A stretch of DNA of 8,296 nt from an uncultured Subdoligranulum sp. GTDB taxonomy: Bacteria; Bacillota_A; Clostridia; Oscillospirales; Ruminococcaceae. The DNA lies in assembly GCA_900772715.1 (NCBI GenBank), contig CAAGRN010000243.1, positions 1 to 8,296 of the forward strand. Reading direction: 5' to 3'. Made by a program: the position numbers and the translations under genes. The notes beneath the pieces are model-generated. The model did no database searches, was not told the origin of the DNA, and saw nothing but the letters and a program-made list of their open reading frames with translations. How positions within the stretch are numbered: position 1 is the stretch's first letter; each line of letters begins with the position of its first letter. This document shows, one piece after another, positions 1-4,184 of this stretch.

Positions 1-16
1 AATGACCGCCCCTACA
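1..16. repeat. Truncated terminus of a palindromic intergenic repeat
   Basis: The first bases end in GACC-GC-CCCTACA (4-16). This matches the layout of the complete right end at 175-188 (GACC-GT-TCCCTACA): half a palindrome closed by CCTACA. The left half would lie before the window start. It is probably the right end of another copy of the 55-188 element family. Bases 5-11 (ACCGCCC) are also complementary to 46-52 (GGGCGGT), so the 54 bases before the complete element could fold on themselves. A window or contig edge inside a repeat is what an assembly break would produce. Confidence 0.45.
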
Positions 17-54
17 CGGCAATATGTTTTGTGCATGGCTTTTTCGGGCGGTAA

Positions 55-188
55 TGTAGGGATGGGTCTTGACCCATCCGCACCGCTGGCTGCGCGCAGC
101 GCGTAAAATCGCGCCGAATGGCGCGTGGTTTCCCGACACATCGTACTATCGGCTAGATTGCACGGAACGGTCGAGACCGTTCCCTACA
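55..188. repeat. MITE-like palindromic repeat element, 134 bp, with TGTAGGG/CCCTACA ends
   Basis: The element begins TGTAGGG (55-61) and ends CCCTACA (182-188). Each end also carries a perfect palindrome: GGATGGGTC-TT-GACCCATCC at 60-79 and GGAACGGTC-GA-GACCGTTCC at 164-183. The two termini form an inverted repeat of about 25 nt that differs mainly where the internal palindrome has a matching compensating change, so structure appears conserved over exact sequence. The interior holds a perfect 12-bp palindrome (89-100) and a GAAT-loop hairpin (110-125). There is no coding capacity. Both ends are flanked by AA, too short to claim a target-site duplication. The features suggest a non-autonomous transposon or REP-like element; no transposase is in the window. 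Confidence 0.6.
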
Positions 189-227
189 AACCTACCGAAA
201 GCCAGCAATATACCGGGCTGATTTGCG

Positions 228-243
228 CCCCACTGCGGTGGGG
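228..243. repeat. Short GC-rich hairpin
   Basis: CCCCAC (228-233) pairs with GTGGGG (238-243) across a TGCG loop. No T-run follows, so it does not look like a terminator. It lies in the otherwise featureless stretch 189-249 between the MITE-like element and the tRNA remnant. Nothing else is recognisable in that stretch. Confidence 0.35.
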
Positions 244-249
244 ACGGGC

Positions 250-271
250 TGTTCGAATCCTCTACAGGTCA
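250..271 (+). pseudogene. tRNA 3'-end remnant (T-loop and acceptor strand only)
   Basis: The spacing matches the 3' end of a tRNA: a 7-nt T-loop TTCGAAT (252-258), a 5-nt T-stem strand (259-263), a 7-nt acceptor strand ACAGGTC (264-270) and a possible discriminator A (271). The 5' T-stem strand (247-251) pairs at only two or three of five positions, and no D-arm, anticodon arm or 5' acceptor is visible upstream, so this is not a functional tRNA. It is inverted relative to the intact tRNA-Ala at 320-392 and shares its GTTCGAATCC and CAGGTC blocks. It could be a relic of element integration at a tRNA 3' end, or of an inverted duplication across the terminator. Confidence 0.5.
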
Positions 272-273
272 AC

Positions 274-320
274 ATAAAAGCAAAAGCCCCGCCGGGGTAC
301 GGCGGGGCTTTTGCTTTTAT
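274..320 (-). terminator. Terminator of tRNA-Ala, 20-bp perfect stem
   Basis: Bases 274-293 are perfectly complementary to 301-320 around a 7-nt loop (294-300). Read on the minus strand, the hairpin directly follows the tRNA and its descending arm is GGCGGGGC followed by a T-rich stretch (CTTTTGCTTTTAT), as in intrinsic terminators. The stem is symmetrical, so it could also act on plus-strand transcripts from the repeat region. Its outermost base pair includes the tRNA discriminator position (320), so terminator and tRNA abut with no spacer. Confidence 0.8.
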
Positions 321-392
321 GGACCTGGAGGGATTCGAACCCTTGACCTCTCGGATGCGAACCGAACGCTCTCCCAACTGAGCTACAGGCCC
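320..392 (-). tRNA. tRNA-Ala, anticodon CGC
   Basis: The minus strand folds as a full cloverleaf: acceptor GGGCCTG/CAGGTCC, D-arm GCTC...GAGC, anticodon stem TTCGG/CCGAG around the 7-nt loop TTCGCAT, a 5-nt variable loop, and T-arm AGGG-TTCGAAT-CCCT. Loop positions 34-36 read CGC, which decodes the alanine codon GCG. The acceptor has the G3:U70 wobble pair, the main identity element of alanyl-tRNA synthetase, and the discriminator is A73. The 3' CCA is not encoded and must be added after transcription. A CGC-anticodon Ala tRNA suits a GC-rich genome that uses GCG often. It has its own promoter (410-438) and terminator (274-320), so it is a single-gene unit. Confidence 0.95.
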
Positions 393-409
393 ATATTTGC
401 GACTTGATT

Positions 410-438
410 ATTTTAAGCCATTCGCCGCAAAATGTCAA
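410..438 (-). promoter_or_regulatory. Sigma-A-type promoter for tRNA-Ala
   Basis: On the minus strand a consensus -35 box TTGACA (438-433) is separated by exactly 17 nt from TAAAAT (415-410), a five-of-six match to the -10 consensus. The start of transcription would fall near 403, about 10 nt before the mature tRNA 5' end at 392. The A-tracts beginning at 451 lie just upstream, where an UP element would bind the RNA polymerase alpha subunit, as expected for a strong stable-RNA promoter. Confidence 0.85.
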
Positions 439-450
439 GTGCCAAGCGGC

Positions 451-510
451 AAAAATTTTAAAAGAAATTTCCGCAAAATTTTTTTGCAGAAAATTTTCCG
501 GAAAAATTTT
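451..510. promoter_or_regulatory. A-tract-rich spacer between divergent promoters
   Basis: Five A(n)T(n) tracts lie in a row at 451-459, 465-470, 475-485, 490-497 and 502-510. Their A/T junctions are about 11-15 bp apart, close to but not exactly helical phasing. The last two form a near-palindrome around CCGG (498-501). This stretch is far more AT-rich than its surroundings and sits upstream of both the leftward tRNA promoter and the rightward promoter at 531. It probably curves the DNA or supplies UP elements to one or both. Confidence 0.5.
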
Positions 511-530
511 CTATTAACATCAAAAAATCA

Positions 531-559
531 TTGCTATACCGTACAATGCGTGGTATACT
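531..559 (+). promoter_or_regulatory. Sigma-A-type promoter of the Spo0A-like operon
   Basis: TTGCTA (531-536) and TATACT (554-559) are separated by 17 nt. The -10 matches consensus at five of six positions and the -35 at four of six. Initiation would be near 566, giving a leader of about 158 nt before the first start codon at 724. Confidence 0.7.
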
Positions 560-568
560 GAAGCTATC

Positions 569-605
569 CCACGCGGCGGCGTAGAAAAACGTATACGCCG
601 TGTGG
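569..605 (+). promoter_or_regulatory. First hairpin of the operon leader
   Basis: Immediately after the predicted transcription start, 569-578 (CCACGCGGCG) can pair with 596-605 (CGCCGTGTGG) using one G-T wobble, leaving a loop of about 17 nt. A shorter alternative, CGGCGTA (577-583) with TACGCCG (594-600), is also possible. The distal arm overlaps the palindrome at 602-616, so the two structures cannot form fully at once. Confidence 0.4.
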
Positions 606-616
606 ATTGTATCCAC
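602..616. promoter_or_regulatory. Perfect palindrome GTGGAT-TGT-ATCCAC, possible operator
   Basis: GTGGAT (602-607) and ATCCAC (611-616) are perfect inverted repeats around TGT, sized like a dimeric repressor site. The palindrome lies about 36 nt downstream of the predicted start from the 531-559 promoter. It overlaps the -35 of a weak second candidate promoter, TTGTAT (607-612)-17 nt-TACAAT (630-635). It could be a DNA operator or an RNA hairpin, though the 3-nt loop is tight. No binding factor can be named from sequence. Confidence 0.35.
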
Positions 617-643
617 CTATGTTACATTTTACAATAAAAACAA

Positions 644-691
644 TGCCGCACAATTTGCGGCACTAACAACCGCAAAAAATGTGCGGTTGTT
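644..691 (+). promoter_or_regulatory. Tandem leader hairpins with interchangeable arms
   Basis: Two adjacent perfect hairpins lie in the 5' leader: TGCCGCA (644-650) with TGCGGCA (656-662), and a 10-bp stem of 665-674 with 682-691. All four arms share the core CCGCA or TGCGG (646-650, 656-660, 670-674, 682-686), so arm 2 could pair with arm 3, or arm 1 with arm 4. That is the geometry of an attenuator or RNA switch. No U-run follows, so if functional it more likely affects translation or RNA stability than termination. The Shine-Dalgarno-like GGAG of the first gene (709-712) is 17 nt further on. Confidence 0.5.
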
Positions 692-723
692 GCAGAATGT
701 GATATTGTGGAGTGTGAAAAGGA

Positions 724-1005
724 ATGAAAGGTCAAACATCAGACGGAGAGCTTGCTGTGCTGCGGCGCGAGTTCTCGGAGCTTGCAGGGTTACAGGCGGC
801 GGGCTGCATAACCTATACGCTGCGCAAACACGCGGATGTATTGTACATAGCTGCGCAGAAAAACGGTCTGCCCGCGCGGGAGTGCGCCTTCCCCGGTCAG
901 GACGCTGCGCAGGCGGAGCTTTTGCTGCGTTTCCTGTACGAAAATGCCGTTTCGCCCCAGCAAATCAACGATGTGATCCGGGACCTGTATCCGGGCTTGA
1001 GGTGA
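724..1005 (+). CDS. Small conserved-looking hypothetical protein (93 aa)
   Basis: I do not recognise this protein with certainty. It is a 93-residue soluble alpha/beta-type sequence with no signal peptide or membrane segment. A central strand-like TYTLRKHADVLYIAAQ segment (about residues 30-45) is followed by an acidic-aromatic helix and the ending NAVSPQQINDVIRDLYPGLR. The layout (short beta segments, then a helix with VSP and a D-x-hydrophobic-x-D tail) resembles small clostridial unknowns of the DUF6514 kind, but I could not test that. The start is supported by GGAG at 709-712, 11 nt upstream, plus AAAGGA directly before the ATG. Its stop codon overlaps the ribosome-binding site of the next gene, so it is probably translationally coupled to the Spo0A-like regulator. 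It is the first gene of the operon. Confidence 0.75.
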   Translation: MKGQTSDGELAVLRREFSELAGLQAAGCITYTLRKHADVLYIAAQKNGLPARECAFPGQDAAQAELLLRFLYENAVSPQQINDVIRDLYPGLR

Positions 1006-1010
1006 CTGCT

Positions 1011-1790
1011 ATGCCGCTGTTAGAAAATCCTGTTTTTGCGGCAGAATTGCCGCAGGAGCCGGCACAGGTCACGGCGCTTTTTGCCGTTTCACAGTCCTTG
1101 GAGCGCGACTGCATCCGGCTGTACGCCCACAGCCAGCCCTGCGTAACGGCGGGTGTGTATGCAACGGCGGAGGCACTTTTGCAGGCGCTGCAGGAGGGAA
1201 TTTGCCCGCAGGTGGTGGCGGTGGATGTGCTGCTGCCCGAGGCGGCATTCCAAACCCTGCTGCAAAGCGTGCAAAAATTGCCCGGTTTGCCCAGCCCGAA
1301 AATCCTTCTGCTGACGCCCTTTCCCGAAACCGCCGCCGCGCGCGGCGCTTTGCACAAGCTGGACCGCTACGCCCGGCTGGTGCGCCCGTACAGTATGGAA
1401 GCGCTGTTCGGCACGGTGTATGCCCTCGGTGCGGACGAGCGCAGTACACGCATCTATCATATTCAGCGGCTTTGCTGTGCGGCGATGCAAAGCCTGAAAG
1501 CCGACCCCACGCTCACCGGCACGCAGTATCTGAACCGGATTTTGCTGTGCGCCTTGCTCTACGAGCAGGAGCTGCCGCTGAGCCGCTTGTACCAGATCGC
1601 GGGCGAGGAACGCGGTATCGACGAAAAGGCAGTCACGGCGGCGCTGTCCCGCCTGTCGGGGGCGCTGTGCCGCAAGCATACCGAAGGGTACGTTGCGCTG
1701 TGCCGGCGCTGCGGCTGCACATCGCAAACGCCGCTGTCCAACGGGCGGTTGATCCGCGCGCTGGTCGAGGAGCTGCGTATGCGGCTGTAA
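1011..1790 (+). CDS. Degenerate Spo0A-like response regulator
   Basis: This 259-residue protein matches the length and two-domain plan of Spo0A, the sporulation master regulator (267 aa in Bacillus). Residues 19-135 look like a receiver domain: phosphoacceptor-like Asp72 in VVAVDVLLPE, Thr102 in LLLTPF, and VRPYSMEAL (124-132) matching Spo0A's LKPFDMENL. Key positions are altered: the acidic pair that binds Mg2+ is AVSQ (25-28), and the conserved Lys is Arg125. Residues 147-259 follow the Spo0A DNA-binding domain, including TGTQYLNRIL (169-178), LYQIAGEE (193-200) and a C-terminus SNGRLIRALVEELRMRL resembling Spo0A's TNSEFIAMVADKLRL. Normal phosphorylation is therefore doubtful. A strong TGAGGTGA Shine-Dalgarno site (998-1005) lies 8 nt before this ATG. 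The same frame is open back to 600, but that part is non-native in composition and overlaps the preceding gene. The Spo0A link is inferred from pattern resemblance; a generic degenerate response regulator is the alternative. Confidence 0.65.
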   Translation: MPLLENPVFAAELPQEPAQVTALFAVSQSLERDCIRLYAHSQPCVTAGVYATAEALLQALQEGICPQVVAVDVLLPEAAFQTLLQSVQKLPGLPSPKILLLTPFPETAAARGALHKLDRYARLVRPYSMEALFGTVYALGADERSTRIYHIQRLCCAAMQSLKADPTLTGTQYLNRILLCALLYEQELPLSRLYQIAGEERGIDEKAVTAALSRLSGALCRKHTEGYVALCRRCGCTSQTPLSNGRLIRALVEELRMRL

Positions 1791-1818
1791 TCTGTTTTTA
1801 TTACGGAGGGCGATGCTT

Positions 1819-2607
1819 ATGCAATCGCAGGACAAACAGGATACCTTTCTCGCCCTGCGCGGCGGGCTGCAGGGGCGTATGTCCCTCTCGTTTGATTTGC
1901 TGGAAAACACGCTGGAGGTGCTGCAAAACCGCACCGCCGACGCACCCGGCAGCCAGTCCCTGCAGGAAATGGGCGAGCTGCTTGATGCGGCGCGGCAGGA
2001 ACTGCAGGACTTGCGCCGTCTGAGCCGCCATACCGTCCACGCTGCCTGTCTGGGGCTGACGGAACCGGAGTTATACCCCATGGAGCTGGCAGGCACCCTG
2101 CGGGAAATGTGTGATTTTTGCAGCCGCGACCTGCAGGAGCTGGGCAGCGGCATAGAGGTCCAACTGACCTGTGAGCCGGGCGTGCAGGTTTTGCCCACTA
2201 TGGGCGATGCCCGGCTTGTGGCGCGCATTACGGGCAATTTGCTTTCCAACGCCATCGAGGCAGGGGCCAAGCAGATTCGCCTGCATCTGTTTGCCGACAA
2301 GCTGGTGTACAGCGATGACGGCTGCGGTATGCCGCAGGACGCGGCAGAGCTGCTGAACAGCGGCGTCAGCGCCGCGCGGCTGGAGCAGTGCGGTGCTACC
2401 GGTCTTTGGGAGATCCGCCGCTGCGCCGAGGCAATGGGCTGGCGTATCCACGCTTCGGCAGGGCAGAACACCCGGCTGGAATGTATCCTGCCGCCCTGCA
2501 CGGTGGAGATCGGCAGCCTGATGCTGGAATCCGATGCCCTGTACCCCGGGCGCAGCCGCGAGCTGCTGCACGGCGAGCTGGTACACGGTCTGCGCGCCGC
2601 GCAATAA
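1819..2607 (+). CDS. GHKL ATPase, histidine-kinase-like protein lacking a visible H-box
   Basis: The C-terminal two thirds form a HATPase_c (GHKL) domain: N-box NLLSNAIEAGA (140-150), G1 box DDGCG (166-170) and a G2-like GATGLWEI (192-199), closing at ECILPP (221-226). The N-terminus is two predicted helices (about 8-40 and 47-72) laid out like a dimerisation domain. The first helix, LRGGLQGRMSLSFDLLENTL, has no histidine where a kinase H-box would be; the nearest are His71 and His74 at the end of the second helix. There is no membrane segment or sensor domain, so it is cytoplasmic. It could be an atypical kinase, an ATP-binding pseudokinase or a phosphotransfer partner of the Spo0A-like protein encoded 28 nt upstream. 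ATG 1819 is preferred because GGAGG (1805-1809) lies 9 nt before it; ATG 1813 in the same frame would leave only 3 nt. A strong terminator follows. Confidence 0.7.
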   Translation: MQSQDKQDTFLALRGGLQGRMSLSFDLLENTLEVLQNRTADAPGSQSLQEMGELLDAARQELQDLRRLSRHTVHAACLGLTEPELYPMELAGTLREMCDFCSRDLQELGSGIEVQLTCEPGVQVLPTMGDARLVARITGNLLSNAIEAGAKQIRLHLFADKLVYSDDGCGMPQDAAELLNSGVSAARLEQCGATGLWEIRRCAEAMGWRIHASAGQNTRLECILPPCTVEIGSLMLESDALYPGRSRELLHGELVHGLRAAQ

Positions 2608-2622
2608 ACGGAACTATGTCCG

Positions 2623-2658
2623 ACACACCCGCAAACCACGCGGGTGTGTTATTTTTTT
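2623..2658 (+). terminator. Intrinsic terminator ending the Spo0A-like operon
   Basis: ACACACCCGC (2623-2632) pairs perfectly with GCGGGTGTGT (2640-2649) across a 7-nt loop and is followed by TTATTTTTTT (2649-2658). It begins 16 nt after the stop codon at 2607 and separates the regulatory operon from the pyrH cluster. Confidence 0.9.
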
Positions 2659-2700
2659 GCTCCGCCGCGCCGGGCGGCAAAATTTAATTTGCGGCGTGGC

Positions 2701-2729
2701 TTTACTTTGCGCACAAACTATTGTAAAAT
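2701..2729 (+). promoter_or_regulatory. Extended -10 promoter for the pyrH cluster
   Basis: TAAAAT (2724-2729) is preceded by TG in the motif TTGTAAAAT, close to an extended -10. The hexamer 17 nt upstream, TTTACT (2701-2706), matches the -35 consensus at four of six positions. Transcription would start near 2736, leaving a leader of about 70 nt before pyrH. An imperfect hairpin (2663-2670 with 2692-2699) lies just upstream and has no clear role. Confidence 0.55.
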
Positions 2730-2808
2730 AGAAACAATCATATTGGCTTACTGTGTCCCGGTGTGCTGCGGCAAACAGGGGCAAATACAAAACAGGTGGT
2801 GCTTTTTT

Positions 2809-3516
2809 ATGGCAATCCAGTACAAACGTATTCTTTTAAAAGTCAGCGGCGAGGCGCTTTCCGGCGCTAAGGGCACCGGCTTTGACGAGGCTACCATCGC
2901 CTCCATCTGCGCGGGCATCAAGGCGGCGCACGACCTCGGCGTGCAGATCGGCATCGTTGTGGGCGGCGGCAACTTCTGGCGCGGTCGCTCCAGCGGCAAA
3001 ATGGACCGTATGGACGCTGACAAGATCGGTATGCTGGCAACCGTTATGAACGCGCTGGCGGTCAAGGATGCGCTGCGTCAGCAGGGCGTGCCTGCCGTGG
3101 TGATGACCAGCTCCTTTATGCCGCAGGTGGCAGAGGTGTTCACCAGCGACAAAGCCATCGCTGCGCTGGAAAGCGGCAAGATCGTTGTGTTCGGCGGCGG
3201 CACGGGCAACCCCATCTTCTCCACCGACACCGCCAGCGCCCTGCGCGCCCTGGAAATCGGCGCCGACGCGATGTTTAAAGCCACGATGGTGGACGGCGTC
3301 TACGACAAGGACCCCCACAAGTATGCCGATGCTGTGCGCTACGACACGCTGACCTTTACCCGCGTGCTGGACGAGCGTCTGGCGGTTATGGATTCCACCG
3401 CAGCAACGCTGTGCCGCGACAACGGTCTGCCCATTCTGGTGTTTGATCTGGGCGAGCCTGCCAACATCGCCAAGGCGGTGCAGGGCGAGGTCGTGGGTAC
3501 CTTGGTAAAAGAATAA
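2809..3516 (+). CDS. pyrH: UMP kinase
   Basis: The enzyme phosphorylates UMP to UDP with ATP in the cytoplasm, the step that commits pyrimidines to UTP and CTP. The protein has 235 residues, the usual family length, and belongs to the amino-acid-kinase fold. Visible motifs are KVSGEAL (11-17), the glycine-rich VVGGGNFWRGR (50-60), the UMP-binding DRMDADKIGMLATVMN (66-81), FGGGTGNPIFSTDTA (128-142) and KATMVDGVYDKDP (157-169). The ATG at 2809 gives the family N-terminus MAIQYKRILLKVSGEAL and has AGGTGG (2794-2799) 9 nt upstream; the frame is open further back but only over terminator and promoter DNA. It is the first gene of the housekeeping cluster, followed by frr as in most bacteria. Bacterial PyrH is typically inhibited by UTP. 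Confidence 0.97.
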   Translation: MAIQYKRILLKVSGEALSGAKGTGFDEATIASICAGIKAAHDLGVQIGIVVGGGNFWRGRSSGKMDRMDADKIGMLATVMNALAVKDALRQQGVPAVVMTSSFMPQVAEVFTSDKAIAALESGKIVVFGGGTGNPIFSTDTASALRALEIGADAMFKATMVDGVYDKDPHKYADAVRYDTLTFTRVLDERLAVMDSTAATLCRDNGLPILVFDLGEPANIAKAVQGEVVGTLVKE

Positions 3517-3517
3517 G

Positions 3518-3546
3518 TTGAAAAATTCATAAAATCCCCCTATTCT
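3518..3546 (+). promoter_or_regulatory. Candidate internal promoter ahead of frr
   Basis: TTGAAA (3518-3523) and TATTCT (3541-3546) are separated by 17 nt within the 63-bp AT-rich gap between pyrH and frr. The -35 matches five of six and the -10 four of six consensus bases. It would let frr and the genes beyond be transcribed independently of pyrH. AT-rich gaps produce such matches by chance, so this is tentative. Confidence 0.4.
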
Positions 3547-3579
3547 GATAAATATTGACAAAATAAGGAGAAAACAATT

Positions 3580-4134
3580 ATGAGCAGCATGACCAAACCT
3601 TTTGAAGAAAAAATGAACGCCAGCGTGGACCATCTGGTTCGTGAATTGGCAGCCATCCGCGCCGGACGCGCCAACCCCGCCGTGCTGGACCGCGTGGCAG
3701 TGGACTACTACGGCAGCCCCACGCCCATCAACCAGATCGCCGCCGTCGCCGTGGCAGAGGCACGCATCCTGACCATCACCCCGTGGGACCGCTCGATGCT
3801 CAAGCCCATCTCCAAGGCGATCCAGACCAGCGACATCGGCATTAACCCCATCGACGACGGTCAGGTCATCCGTCTGGTTTTCCCCGCCCCCACCGAGGAG
3901 CGCCGCAAGCAGCTGACCAAGGACGTGCAGAAGCAGGGCGAGGAAGCCAAGGTCGCCGTGCGCAATGTCCGCCGCGATGCTATGGATAAATTCAAGGCGC
4001 AGAAAAAGGCGGGCGAGCTGACCGAGGACGACCAGAAAAAGCTGGAAGAAGAAACCCAGAAGCTGACCGACAAGTTTGTAAAGCAAATCGACGAAATTTG
4101 CGCCAACAAGAACAAGGAAATTATGGAAGTCTGA
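3580..4134 (+). CDS. frr: Ribosome recycling factor
   Basis: RRF works with EF-G to split the post-termination ribosome so subunits can be reused. The 184 residues match the family length of about 185. Characteristic stretches are IRAGRANPAVLD (26-37), VDYYGSPTPINQIA (41-54), ITPWDRSML (66-74), INPIDDGQVIRLVFPAPTEERR (88-109, interrupted here only by normal variation) and VRNVRRDA (127-134), which holds the Arg important for ribosome binding. The sequence fits the family plan of a small beta domain (about 30-105) inserted in a three-helix bundle. AAGGAG at 3565-3570 is 9 nt before the ATG. A second in-frame ATG follows at codon 4, but the spacing favours the first. The upstream neighbour pyrH is the conserved partner; downstream comes cdsA directly, without uppS. 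Confidence 0.97.
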   Translation: MSSMTKPFEEKMNASVDHLVRELAAIRAGRANPAVLDRVAVDYYGSPTPINQIAAVAVAEARILTITPWDRSMLKPISKAIQTSDIGINPIDDGQVIRLVFPAPTEERRKQLTKDVQKQGEEAKVAVRNVRRDAMDKFKAQKKAGELTEDDQKKLEEETQKLTDKFVKQIDEICANKNKEIMEV

Positions 4135-4184
4135 TTTTCTGGCGTGACCCAGACAAATTTTTCACCTGAAAGGGAACTACCGCT

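Noticed and set aside
1..320. Possible CRISPR array or phage attachment region in the repeat-rich left end
   Set aside because: The repeats are palindromic termini, not regularly spaced direct repeats with unique spacers, and no cas or integrase gene is present in the window.
192..377. Minus-strand ORF across the tRNA, terminator and repeat
   Set aside because: It reads through a tRNA gene and a 20-bp terminator stem, so it cannot be a real protein-coding gene.
619..666. 15-codon leader ORF (ATG 619 to TAA 664-666) with three His codons, suggesting a leader peptide
   Set aside because: There is no Shine-Dalgarno sequence before ATG 619, His codons are not consecutive, and no terminator follows. 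Chance is a sufficient explanation.
600..1010. In-frame extension of the Spo0A-like reading frame back to 600
   Set aside because: It runs through the leader hairpins and out of frame over the 724-1005 gene. The Shine-Dalgarno site and domain start support ATG 1011.
1089..2639. Long minus-strand ORF (516 codons) opposite the Spo0A-like and GHKL genes
   Set aside because: Composition-driven antisense shadow in GC-rich DNA. It is Arg/Ser/Cys/Gln-rich, has no domain signature and crosses two supported genes.
2663..2699. Imperfect hairpin between the operon terminator and the pyrH promoter
   Set aside because: The outer 8-bp stem needs a wobble pair and the interior is poorly paired. It has no T-run and matches no riboswitch that I recognise.
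2836..4086. Long minus-strand ORF opposite pyrH and frr
   Set aside because: It is the His/Gly/Val-rich antisense of strongly conserved genes; the family motifs are on the plus strand.
4138..4158. Terminator-like hairpin TCTGG...CCAGA followed by a short T-run after frr
   Set aside because: The stem has only 5 bp and the T-run is offset by several bases. It is too weak to call, and it would cut the cluster in two.
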